DNA from: Ruminococcus flavefaciens
Lineage (GTDB): Bacteria > Bacillota > Clostridia > Oscillospirales > Ruminococcaceae
Reading direction: 5' to 3'
NCBI RefSeq assembly: GCF_900119075.1
Contig: NZ_FPIP01000008.1
Span: 1 to 56,342, forward strand
Length of the DNA: 56,342 nt
Position numbers and translations under genes: made by a program. The notes beneath the pieces were generated by a model that ran no database searches, was not told where the DNA came from, and saw nothing but the letters and a program-made list of their open reading frames with translations. Below are positions 14,889-22,776 of the stretch, one piece after another (the first letter of the stretch is position 1; each line of letters starts with the position of its first letter).

Positions 14889-15977
14889 ATGCCAAGAAAA
14901 GGTGAGAATATATATAAGCGCCGCGATGGGCGCTGGGAAGGAAGATATAAAACAGGATATAACGAGCATGGCAAGGCGAAGTATCATTCCCTGTACGGTC
15001 ACAGCTATACAGAAGTCAAAGAGAAGCTGCTGACTATGAAAACTGCGCCTGCTGCTATTGCAACAGCTTCATGTAATATGACGGTAAAAGAGCTTTTTGA
15101 AGAATGGATGTCAGCAGTAAAGCTGCGCGTTAAGTCCTCTACATTTGCTAATTATACTATGAAGGTCAAGAAGCATATCCTACCTGCATTCGGTGGACTT
15201 CGATATGACATACTCACGGTTCAAATGATTCACTCATTTATCGATGATAAGCTGAATGAAGGACTCTCACCGAAGTATGTTTCCGATGTTATTATTGTTT
15301 TCAAAGTAATGGCGAAATACACCTCAAAAATACACGGATATCGCAATATCCTCGCAGATGTCATTATGCCTAAATATATCAAAGAAGAGAAGCCTCTGCT
15401 TACACTTATACAGCAACGGAAGCTGTGCAAGTATCTTTTTTCTAACTTGAACCCAACGACATTGTGCCTATTATTGAGCTATTACACTGGACTTCGTGTT
15501 GGTGAGGTTTGCGGTCTGATGTGGGACGATATTGATTTTGAAAAAGATGTTCTTACTGTCAGAAGAACAGTCCAGCGCATAAACAACGGATCCCATGGTA
15601 CGCAGCTTATTATTGACACTCCCAAAAGTCGCTCATCGCAGCGGTCAATTCCAATACCAACATTTTTAATGAAGTTGCTGCGGGAATCCCGCAGCAATAA
15701 TAGTCATTATATTTTATCGAATTCTGATAGAATTATAGAACCTCGTACATTGCAGCGCCGATTCCAGACCATACTGAAAAAAGCAGGATTGCCGTCAGTG
15801 AACTATCACTGCCTACGGCATATGTTTGCTACCAACAGTCTACAAGCAGGCTTTGATGTCAAAACTCTGTCAGAGATATTAGGACATTCAAGTGTAGAAA
15901 CAACGTTAAATCGTTATGTACACAGTTCTATGGAGCGTAAAAGAGCTTGTATGGAGCTTATAAAAATAACTGCATAA
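14889..15977 (+). CDS. Tyrosine recombinase / phage-type integrase
   Basis: 362 residues, ATG behind GGAGGGAGAAT. An N-terminal AP2-like arm-binding part (KRRDGRWEGRYKTGYNEHGK), a SAM-like core-binding domain (TVKELFEEWMSAVKLRVKSS), then the catalytic domain. The catalytic set is visible: Arg near 203 (YTGLRVGEVCGL), His and Arg of HCLRHMFAT near 307-310, His of GHSSVET near 332 and Tyr of LNRYVH near 342. Length and layout are normal for ICE or prophage integrases. It abuts the small serine recombinase (6-nt gap). Confidence 0.9.
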   Translation: MPRKGENIYKRRDGRWEGRYKTGYNEHGKAKYHSLYGHSYTEVKEKLLTMKTAPAAIATASCNMTVKELFEEWMSAVKLRVKSSTFANYTMKVKKHILPAFGGLRYDILTVQMIHSFIDDKLNEGLSPKYVSDVIIVFKVMAKYTSKIHGYRNILADVIMPKYIKEEKPLLTLIQQRKLCKYLFSNLNPTTLCLLLSYYTGLRVGEVCGLMWDDIDFEKDVLTVRRTVQRINNGSHGTQLIIDTPKSRSSQRSIPIPTFLMKLLRESRSNNSHYILSNSDRIIEPRTLQRRFQTILKKAGLPSVNYHCLRHMFATNSLQAGFDVKTLSEILGHSSVETTLNRYVHSSMERKRACMELIKITA

Positions 15978-15983
15978 ATATCT

Positions 15984-16604
15984 TTGACCGTCATTATTGC
16001 CGTCTATAATTATCGTAACTATGGGTACGCACGAGTATCTTCTACAGGACAGAATGAGGACAGACAGATTGAAGCTCTGACCAAGTTCGGAGTGCCTGAG
16101 CAGAACATAATCATCGATAAAGCATCTGGTAAAGACACGGAGCGCGAAGGTTATCAGTACCTGAAGAGGCAGATACTCCGGAAGGGGGATACTCTAGTTA
16201 TCAAGGAGCTGGACAGGCTCAGCCGTAGCAAAGCCGATATAAAGCGAGAATTGGAAGAGTTCAAGGATATGGGTATCCGTGTAAAGATACTGGATATACC
16301 CACCACCCTCACAGACTTTCCGCCGGATCAGGCGTGGGTACTTGAAATGATAAATGCAATTCTAATCGAGGTGCTCGGGGCTATAGCCGAGAACGAGCGC
16401 AATAAGATACGAGCTCGTCAGCGTGAAGGGATAGAAGCAGCCAAAAAGAAAAACGTCCATTTCGGACGTCCGTCCAAGCCTCTGCCTGATAACTGGCGTG
16501 AGGTACTGTCGGAAGTCCGCTGCGGAAACAAGAAGCCTGTCGAAGCGATGAGGGAACTTGGTATATCTCGTTCATGCTACTACCGATTGTGGAAACATAT
16601 ATAA
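15984..16604 (+). CDS. Small serine recombinase (resolvase/invertase)
   Basis: 206 residues counting from a TTG at 15984; no ATG is available before YGYARVSSTGQNEDRQIEAL, so the start is uncertain and an ancestral ATG may have been lost. The catalytic serine follows ARV (Ser19 in this numbering). Other hallmarks: LVIKELDRLSRSKADI, AENERNKIRARQREGI and a C-terminal HTH (ISRSCYYRLWK) after the HFGRPSKPLPDNW linker. Such enzymes resolve cointegrates or invert segments. Probably cotranscribed with the integrase. Confidence 0.85.
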   Translation: MTVIIAVYNYRNYGYARVSSTGQNEDRQIEALTKFGVPEQNIIIDKASGKDTEREGYQYLKRQILRKGDTLVIKELDRLSRSKADIKRELEEFKDMGIRVKILDIPTTLTDFPPDQAWVLEMINAILIEVLGAIAENERNKIRARQREGIEAAKKKNVHFGRPSKPLPDNWREVLSEVRCGNKKPVEAMRELGISRSCYYRLWKHI

Positions 16605-16611
16605 ATAAGAA

Positions 16612-16640
16612 AGAGCCTCTTAACAGAGGCTCTTCTCTCT
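16612..16640. terminator. Bidirectional terminator between resolvase and ParE genes
   Basis: AGAGCCTCT-TAAC-AGAGGCTCT, T-rich on the plus side (TCTCTCTT) and A-rich on the other. It serves the convergent resolvase and toxin genes. Confidence 0.7.
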
Positions 16641-16642
16641 TA

Positions 16643-16972
16643 CTATTCATTATCATCGGTCAAGTCCTTGATGAACAAGCTGATATAATCGCGCTTTCCA
16701 TAAAGAACGCGATCAATATATGCAGTATCATTGCTGCTACGGTAGAATACAAGATAATTCTTATAGACAAGATAGCGGTAACCACTGAAAATGTCATCAG
16801 AGAAATAGAGTGGCTTGCCTATCTCGGAGTGCTCTTTAAGCATATCAGCAGTATCAAGTATGCCGTTAACAGTGCTTTCCGCAGCTATTGGATTAGCGAG
16901 CTTTTCTGAGATATAAGCAAAGATATCATCGAGGTCAGCCAAAGCCTTCGGTGAATAAACTACCTGATTCAT
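16643..16972 (-). CDS. ParE/RelE-superfamily toxin
   Basis: 109 residues. Begins VVYSPKALADLDDIFAYISE, the ParE-type helical hairpin, then FSGYRYLVYKNYLVFYR and AYIDRVLYGKRDY, the beta-sheet and C-terminal motif of the family. Members either poison gyrase or cut mRNA on the ribosome. The start overlaps the antitoxin stop by 4 nt (ATGA), the normal coupled order with the antitoxin first. Probably a stability module of the island. Confidence 0.9.
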   Translation of the reverse strand: MNQVVYSPKALADLDDIFAYISEKLANPIAAESTVNGILDTADMLKEHSEIGKPLYFSDDIFSGYRYLVYKNYLVFYRSSNDTAYIDRVLYGKRDYISLFIKDLTDDNE

Positions 16973-17232
16973 GTGCTCTTAGCTCCAAAATATTTTCTTA
17001 CATCGTCAGAAGATATCCAGCCTTCCTGTTCGCCAGATTTTCTCCCCTCATCAAGCTTGCACATTAATTTGAGCGCTGCTTTGGTACGCTCATATTCTTC
17101 CTGTTCAGCTATATCGACAATAGCATAGCAACCTCTGCCGTTTTTAGTGAGGTAAACAGGAGAACCAACCGCAACGTCCTGTAACACAGAGGAATAGTTT
17201 CTGAGATCTGAAATAGGAACTATATTCGGCAT
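16969..17232 (-). CDS. Phd/YefM-family antitoxin
   Basis: 87 residues from ATG 17232 (GAAGGGAGATGTTTTT before MPNIVPISDLRNYSS); a longer frame to 17250 lacks an RBS. The N-terminal Phd fold is clear (SDLRNYSSVLQDVAVGSPVY, LTKNGRGCYAIVDI), the C-terminal part is the disordered toxin-binding tail (EGWISSDDVRKYFG). It should neutralise the ParE-like toxin and repress the operon through the promoter at 17264-17292. Confidence 0.9.
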   Translation of the reverse strand: MPNIVPISDLRNYSSVLQDVAVGSPVYLTKNGRGCYAIVDIAEQEEYERTKAALKLMCKLDEGRKSGEQEGWISSDDVRKYFGAKST

Positions 17233-17263
17233 AAAAACATCTCCCTTCAATTTTACTACTTAT

Positions 17264-17292
17264 ATTATACACTATAAAGAATATGATGTCAA
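17264..17292 (-). promoter_or_regulatory. Promoter of the toxin-antitoxin operon
   Basis: Minus-strand TTGACA, 17-nt spacer, TATAAT: perfect consensus. A tandem ACGATAAA motif just upstream (about 17297-17319) could be regulatory. Confidence 0.85.
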
Positions 17293-17417
17293 GTTTTACG
17301 ATAAATATTACGATAAAATATCTGAAATTGTTTGGCTGGCTTGTCATGGAGCAGGAGGAAGCTTGGAATCTCTCGGTCGTGCTATTACAGATTGTACAAA
17401 AGAACGTAACAATAGAA

Positions 17418-17446
17418 GCAGCCTCCGTGAAGGAGGCTGCATTTTT
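17418..17446 (+). terminator. Rho-independent terminator, plus strand
   Basis: GCAGCCTCC / GGAGGCTGC followed by ATTTTTATC. No convincing plus-strand gene precedes it; the open frame before it (reading IVWLACHGAGGSLESLGRA) has no start and is probably debris. Confidence 0.7.
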
Positions 17447-17480
17447 ATCATCATAAAAAAACTGAAAAAAATTTTGAATT

Positions 17481-17593
17481 TACGTTTTCAGAAAAAGCCT
17501 TGCCTCAAAATATTGAAAAAAGGTGGCTTTTTACACTTTTTCAGCGAGTGTTAATTTCAAAAAACGTAAATCAGAAAAAATTTCTGATTTTTT
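17481..17593. other. Nested inverted-repeat region, candidate structured RNA
   Basis: TTTACGTTTT (from 17480) pairs with AAAACGTAAA (17561-17570), and AAAGCC with GGCTTT inside. A terminator-like hairpin AATCAGAAA / TTTCTGATT plus T5 overlaps the right arm. The 17450-17693 gap has no gene. Either an ncRNA with terminator or a relic of an insertion. Confidence 0.35.
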
Positions 17594-17693
17594 AAAAGCA
17601 AAAAATACTATGCAAAATGTGGCGTTTCAATAATGATAATTGTTTGTGCACATCGATGTTATACAAAAAGGATTATTCTAATTGATTGAATTA

Positions 17694-18542
17694 TCAAAAC
17701 GATAGTTGTTCTTCAAATGTGTCAAGATCATTTAATAGCCATAAAAGCTCAAAAAGATCTTTATCTGTATTATCAAGTATTATATTTTCTAATTCTGGGG
17801 CAATGCTTTCTATTTGTTTGAGAGTGTGTAATTTATCGGCACACACTTTACTTATATCATGATCAAGCCTGCTTATTTCGACGCATTTACTGAGTAAACC
17901 GAATGCACTGCAGGTCTTTCCAAATTGATATGCCAAAAGTCCCATATTTAATATAAGTATAGGAATTTGTTCGGGACAGCATTGTTGTAGAATAATATAG
18001 CTTCTCATATAATATAGAAAATCGAGATAATATGTGGAAAGCGGTGCTTTTGCAGTTCTTATTTCTGACCTGAGATATGCTTCTAAAGATGGAATATTAC
18101 CTATATTAATGATATCAAATGGAATTGTCTTCCATTCGGATATACATTCTTTCAATGTTTTGGTAAAAGGCATATTAGAAGTATCATATAACAGTCTGTT
18201 GCCATATATCCCTGTATATGATAATGAAGAGAAACCTTTGTTGGTAAGATTGTTCCATACTATATCTGCTAATAATCCTCCGCGTGCAATAAATCCTGCT
18301 CTGAAGCTGCTGATGTCTTTATAGCCATGCAAGGAACGCAGAAGAGAAAAAATGGACTCGGTTATCTTACGCAACAGATCATTATCAAGTTCATCAGGAA
18401 TACAACACGAAAATACTTCAGGACTATCAACAAACACAATACTTGAGCCGTCTACTCCAAGATTATCAATCTTGAAATCTGGTTGTATTTTTCCATTTAA
18501 CATTGTCTCAGCTGCAAAATCTCCAATAGCATACATATTCAT
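17694..18542 (-). CDS. Uncharacterised protein, possible nucleotide-cyclase-like fold (282 residues)
   Basis: Second gene of an overlapping pair (ATGA overlap at 18539-18542). The segment SSIVFVDSPEVFSCCIP, then SSFRAGFIARGGLLADIV and SSLSYTGIYGNRLLYD resembles the order in a widespread uncharacterised group with a degenerate class III nucleotide-cyclase fold (F-D-S, then L-R-G-x-I-x-x-G, then an F/Y-G-x-x-L strand). The metal-binding Asp pair is not clearly present, so catalysis is doubtful. The C-terminal 130 residues are helical, Cys- and Leu-rich. AT-rich unlike the neighbours. Fold assignment is inference; otherwise unknown. Confidence 0.55.
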   Translation of the reverse strand: MNMYAIGDFAAETMLNGKIQPDFKIDNLGVDGSSIVFVDSPEVFSCCIPDELDNDLLRKITESIFSLLRSLHGYKDISSFRAGFIARGGLLADIVWNNLTNKGFSSLSYTGIYGNRLLYDTSNMPFTKTLKECISEWKTIPFDIINIGNIPSLEAYLRSEIRTAKAPLSTYYLDFLYYMRSYIILQQCCPEQIPILILNMGLLAYQFGKTCSAFGLLSKCVEISRLDHDISKVCADKLHTLKQIESIAPELENIILDNTDKDLFELLWLLNDLDTFEEQLSF

Positions 18543-19378
18543 TTATATAGTTCTCCTATAAGGTAAATGTGTATCTGGCATTTGTTATCATCACATACAT
18601 TCAAAACCTTGAATACCATCGTAAACGTTTTATTTCCTGCGCTTAAAAAGTTATCCAGTTCGCTTTGCGATATCCAATTAGCACAGGAAGTGGAAGCAGT
18701 GCATTCTTTATCAGAATACTTAAAAGCTATATTGGTCATATAAGAGCCTAGAACAAAAACAGACTCCAAGGAACAATTCATAGTAAGCTTATATGTTTTA
18801 TCTACTGCCAGCTTTTTATCTGAGCCCTTATCTAAATCAATGAAGTTACCATATTGCTGCTTGAACACAGAAAGAAGGTTGGAGTTGTTATCATGAGTAA
18901 AAGCGGAGCTACAATAATAAAGCTCTCTGAATTCATCGTGTTTTTTAAAAGGTATATTTAATACGTATAAAAATAACTCAGACAGAGCCTCACATATATC
19001 ATCGCCATTTATTAACGTCAGCAACCGTTCCTTTGTCTTTGGTGATATAGAGCTGTCTGCTTGGATTAATTCTCCGTAAGTATACATAAGGTCGTCTATT
19101 AAAGGATAACGCAAGGATGGGACAACTATATTTTTCACACCTTCTTTTATTGCTTTAATTACATTAGGATCGTTAGCTGCATTTCGTACATTTTCAGGAA
19201 TATCTTCTATACCGTTCATAATATTACTTATTTTCTTATTAGAAAAGTCAAATCCATATTTGTCCGTATTATAGGTGATAAAATTAAATAGTAAATTAAA
19301 TGTAGCTGACTGTGTGCTATACTCATTTAAGCAATCAGATAGCTTTTTTAAAAATACTGAAATATTTAATTGCGGCAT
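18539..19378 (-). CDS. Uncharacterised protein, 279 residues, first gene of the AT-rich pair
   Basis: I start at MPQLNISVFLKKLSD (ATG 19378, CGGAGGTATGACAGT in front); the frame extends to 19645 but that part crosses the divergent promoter. Mostly helical N-terminal two thirds (FKKLSD, GIEDIPENVRNAANDPNVIK, LLTLINGDDICEALSELF), then a strand-rich end (KCQIHIYLIGEL). No motif or family recognised, no signal peptide. Overlap with the following gene implies one operon and probably a complex. It is divergent from the HerA-like ATPase gene. Confidence 0.55.
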   Translation of the reverse strand: MPQLNISVFLKKLSDCLNEYSTQSATFNLLFNFITYNTDKYGFDFSNKKISNIMNGIEDIPENVRNAANDPNVIKAIKEGVKNIVVPSLRYPLIDDLMYTYGELIQADSSISPKTKERLLTLINGDDICEALSELFLYVLNIPFKKHDEFRELYYCSSAFTHDNNSNLLSVFKQQYGNFIDLDKGSDKKLAVDKTYKLTMNCSLESVFVLGSYMTNIAFKYSDKECTASTSCANWISQSELDNFLSAGNKTFTMVFKVLNVCDDNKCQIHIYLIGELYK

Positions 19379-19466
19379 ACTGTCATACCTCCGAAAAAAC
19401 ATAGTAAAAAACAGGTAAACTGTCGGAATAGATTTTTTACGCAAAAATGTGTTATTATGAATATAG

Positions 19467-19478
19467 CACAGCGCTGTG
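19467..19478. promoter_or_regulatory. Perfect 12-bp palindrome in the ATPase 5' leader
   Basis: CACAGCGCTGTG lies between a TTATTATG-type -10 and the AAGGAG site of the ATPase gene, in the 126-bp gap between the divergent transcripts. A possible operator; no regulator gene is adjacent. Confidence 0.4.
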
Positions 19479-19504
19479 AAATAAACAAAAAGGAGAAATA
19501 CGTT

Positions 19505-22360
19505 ATGTATTTTGGTCCATTCAATGGGAATATGGGCGGCTATTCGCCTGTATTTGGTCCCCCAGCAAGCTATCCGATCAGTAATTATAGTTACTGGTGC
19601 AACAGTTCCTTCAGTTGGCATAATGCGTGGTACAGTCCACGTCAAGTGATCTCACGTATCAACGAACCCGAGTTCTCCGCCAGAAAGCTTATATATGATA
19701 AATATACAGGCGAATTCAAGGTTAAGGAGCGAGACGGCAGAGTGGTTATCGTGGGCAAGTTCAAGATCATAAAGATGCTGGTCGTGAACCCCAAGAGCTC
19801 GACTGAGTTCGAGGCAGTCTACTTTGAGATCGAGTATGAGGGCAATATATATGCGATCGTTCTCTCGTTCAAAGAGTACTGCCGTCGACAGTTCCTACCG
19901 CATCTGTCATTCTTTCGCAGGAATCCCGACTGCAAAGACGAGTACTTGACAGCTGCAGTTTGTCTTGCGCTTCAGGATTTCTCGGATTCGAAGTTTCTTT
20001 ACATTCCCAAGCGTTCAGGCTGGCAGCAATACGAAGAGGGGAAGATTGACTTCGCCTCAGCTGATTCTGTGTTCCCTGGGCTTGAGGAATATTACCCAGA
20101 GGAGATAAAGGAACGTCAGATTATGAGGACCGACAGGGCGCTCGCTGATATTACGGTCGAGTACAGGGACTTCTTGAAAACAGGTCCTGACCTTATCCCA
20201 CTTGTTATTATCTCAACTCATGCGATTGTTAGCCGCTTCTCATGTAAGGACTCGCCGTCTGATGAAGCCTACATAATCAAGCCTGACGGAGAGAAGAGTG
20301 CTAAGGCGGCGGTTGCCTGCCTGAAGACGAAGAACAATAAGACGACCGCCATATGTCCTCTGACGGCAAGCAGAACAGATGTAATAGCGGAACTCGACAA
20401 CACTAACGACGGAGTTGCGCTGTTTCGCGACACTTCGCTCATTGAATCGCGTAAAGCACGACTTGCGAGCTTTGATGTTCTTCATAATGACCTGATTGGT
20501 GCAGACGGTAAAGAAACACGTGGATGGCATGTCATTGCTATAATTGAGGACAGACCAAGCAACGTTCCACCTAATTTTCCGGCATTGCATTTGACACTCT
20601 CGAATACTACTGGAGAGGTTGATATCAAGAAGCTTCAGAAGCTCTCGGGCAAATTTAATGCAGCTCTGATAAAGTGGTTTGTAAATGATCCCGCCAATGC
20701 TCTCGCAAAGCTGAATGCAGCTGTTGAACATATAGCTCAATATCCAAGCGATGTATTTGAATCAGAACGCGCAAGAACCGTAAAAGGTCTGGGTTCGACG
20801 GCATGGTTTCTCAAAGAGCTTGGTCTGATTGGCTTTGATGAGTTCAACGCATTCACAACCTTTGTCAATCTTGATCAGGTTCAGTCGGACAGCGCAGCCG
20901 TGGATGTTGTCAACGACTTCCGTGATGTGTTTAACAGACTGATAGTCTCGGGAACTGTAAGAGTTGTCGGGCAGAAGGATCCTCCTTACTACAAGTCTGG
21001 GTATGTGGTCTCTGAACATGAACGCCTCAGCTTTGAGTCGGTCGTACTCGACAGCAGCATACTTCCGCTGATGAGAACGACAAAGCGCCGCAACATCTTG
21101 TTGTCAGCGTTAAACGAAGCGGGGCTGCTCTACTCAAACAACAACTACAAACGTCTTATAGAGGTCGAAGTAGCCCCGTATAAGAAGCGGACGATAAGTG
21201 CGTATACCGTAACAAATGAGATTTTGAACTCTGATGCGGTTGATAAGATAAAGGAGCAGGAGCTTGCTGCATTCTTTATGCGTTCTGAGCAAATGCACCG
21301 CGACTTCATGCCTGTATTGCGTAATCAATCCGGAACTGGTGTGGCGGGTGTAGCTATCATTCAAGAATCTGACACTAACCGTCACCAATACGTGTGCGGC
21401 GCAACCCGTGCGGGCAAGACATTTTACCTGTGTCAGCAGGCTGTGCTGAAGGCAAAGGCTGGTGAGAAGGTATTGATCTTTGACCATACCGGCGGCTTCT
21501 CAATGCGTGAGCTTTCTAAGCACCTCCCCGAATCGGTGATCTCAAAATACTTCTCATTCTTGGATATCAACAAGCAAGGTTTGCCTGTTGATCTTATGAA
21601 CCTTGACGGTTGCGAGAGTCTTCCTGATGCCAAAAATCAACTCATTGGAATATTATCAGCAGCATTAAGAGTCACCGGGGACGTACAAGAAAAGGTTCTG
21701 AGACGCCGCTTATCCGCTTTTCTTAAGGAAAGTGGCAACAAGCCGGATGCCGAACTCAGAGATATTCTTGGCTATCTCGATATTGGTGATCCCATTCAGA
21801 AAAAGCTTTATGAAAAGCTTTACGATGTTTTCGATAACCTCGACGGTAATGAGCAGGTTAAAGCTAGTTGGGATAAGTTTTTCGGAAACACCAAGCAGAT
21901 CGTCGTTATCTCGGCTTCTGATGACAGCGTGCATAAGTCGACGCACGTTATGGATATGCTCCTTTCAAGCTTGTATTCGTTCAAGCAGCGCTACCCAGAC
22001 GAGAAGCTTACTCTGGTCATCGACGAGGTTTCGGATCACTTTATTGCTGCAGGTTCACCAATTGACATAATGCTCAGAAAAGGCGGAAAGTTCGGTTTTA
22101 CGCTTCTTCTGGCTTCTCAAGAGTTTTCACTGGAGAAGGACAGCCTCGGCAGGCTTATAGGCAATGCCGGAACGCTCATTTTCTTTCGCCCAAAATCTGA
22201 TACCCTCAAAGATGTCTCAAAAATCACCGGAATTGATAGTTCAACTCTCGCTGGTCTTGAACAGGGCGAATGCGTGGCAGTTGGTAATTTCTGTGATTCT
22301 TTCGAGGGAAAAAATAAGTATGTCGTTCTCATAGGCAGAACCTATACACAGGAAGAATAA
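19505..22360 (+). CDS. Large HerA/FtsK-superfamily ATPase with an unassigned N-terminal half
   Basis: 951 residues from ATG 19505 (AAAAAGGAGAAATACGTT). The C-terminal third is a P-loop motor: Walker A YVCGATRAGKTFYL near 630-640, Walker B LTLVIDEVSD near 836-845, the HerA-like KFGFTLLLASQEFS near 863-875, NAGTLIFFRP and a final GLEQGECVAVGNF. The N-terminal 600 residues begin Gly/Tyr/Pro/Ser-rich, include KRSGWQQYEEGKIDF and VIISTHAIVSRF (loosely like DUF927-type segments) and show no second Walker A. It should act on DNA or DNA-protein complexes. The gene is less AT-rich than its divergent partners. Plausibly the motor of a defence or transfer system; not matched to a named one. Confidence 0.75.
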   Translation: MYFGPFNGNMGGYSPVFGPPASYPISNYSYWCNSSFSWHNAWYSPRQVISRINEPEFSARKLIYDKYTGEFKVKERDGRVVIVGKFKIIKMLVVNPKSSTEFEAVYFEIEYEGNIYAIVLSFKEYCRRQFLPHLSFFRRNPDCKDEYLTAAVCLALQDFSDSKFLYIPKRSGWQQYEEGKIDFASADSVFPGLEEYYPEEIKERQIMRTDRALADITVEYRDFLKTGPDLIPLVIISTHAIVSRFSCKDSPSDEAYIIKPDGEKSAKAAVACLKTKNNKTTAICPLTASRTDVIAELDNTNDGVALFRDTSLIESRKARLASFDVLHNDLIGADGKETRGWHVIAIIEDRPSNVPPNFPALHLTLSNTTGEVDIKKLQKLSGKFNAALIKWFVNDPANALAKLNAAVEHIAQYPSDVFESERARTVKGLGSTAWFLKELGLIGFDEFNAFTTFVNLDQVQSDSAAVDVVNDFRDVFNRLIVSGTVRVVGQKDPPYYKSGYVVSEHERLSFESVVLDSSILPLMRTTKRRNILLSALNEAGLLYSNNNYKRLIEVEVAPYKKRTISAYTVTNEILNSDAVDKIKEQELAAFFMRSEQMHRDFMPVLRNQSGTGVAGVAIIQESDTNRHQYVCGATRAGKTFYLCQQAVLKAKAGEKVLIFDHTGGFSMRELSKHLPESVISKYFSFLDINKQGLPVDLMNLDGCESLPDAKNQLIGILSAALRVTGDVQEKVLRRRLSAFLKESGNKPDAELRDILGYLDIGDPIQKKLYEKLYDVFDNLDGNEQVKASWDKFFGNTKQIVVISASDDSVHKSTHVMDMLLSSLYSFKQRYPDEKLTLVIDEVSDHFIAAGSPIDIMLRKGGKFGFTLLLASQEFSLEKDSLGRLIGNAGTLIFFRPKSDTLKDVSKITGIDSSTLAGLEQGECVAVGNFCDSFEGKNKYVVLIGRTYTQEE

Positions 22361-22500
22361 GAATAGTTATGGATGCGCCCTTCGTGGGCGCGTCGCTTCA
22401 TAAAATAATTATATCTGATAGGCACGGATGTGTCAATAGAAAGAAATATGGTATATTTACCGTTAATAAGAAGCATAATTATGAAAAAGGAGGGGAAACC

Positions 22501-22659
22501 ATGAAAAAATCAGAATTGCCAGAGTTGGCACTGAAAAAACAAACACTAACTGCTTGGGCACACATACTTTATCGGAATGGCTGGATAGACCATACTCGTC
22601 TTGTGAAAATGGTTGAGCTGATTGAGCAAATTGATCGTGGCAAGGGAAATATGCAGTAG
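22501..22659 (+). CDS. Small protein upstream of the large serine recombinase, 52 residues
   Basis: Start at ATG 22501 behind AAAAGGAGGGGAAACC; upstream extension lacks a site. Contains TAWAHILYRNGWIDHTRL and VKMVELIEQIDRG, which looks like a small helical accessory protein. Proteins of this size and type commonly precede TnpX-like recombinases in clostridial elements. Family function unknown. Terminator at 22673 separates it from the recombinase. Confidence 0.65.
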   Translation: MKKSELPELALKKQTLTAWAHILYRNGWIDHTRLVKMVELIEQIDRGKGNMQ

Positions 22660-22672
22660 GATTTAAATTATT

Positions 22673-22708
22673 TGCCTGTCGCAGTTTTTAGCGGCAGGCA
22701 TTTTTTTC
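22673..22708 (+). terminator. Rho-independent terminator
   Basis: TGCCTGTCGC / GCGGCAGGCA (10 bp, one G-T) followed by seven T. Confidence 0.9.
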
Positions 22709-22710
22709 AC

Positions 22711-22738
22711 TTGACAATTAATTTTGGTATGATATAAT
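22711..22738 (+). promoter_or_regulatory. Promoter of the large serine recombinase
   Basis: TTGACA, 16-nt spacer, TATAAT. A GGTAT...ATACC inverted pair (22726-22756) flanks the -10 and start region and could be an operator. Confidence 0.8.
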
Positions 22739-22776
22739 AATTATAATGATACCATACCTAAAAAGGAGGAGTATCG

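Noticed and set aside
17363..17554. 63-codon plus-strand frame
   Set aside because: Spans a terminator hairpin and poly-A tracts; low-complexity Lys/Leu translation.
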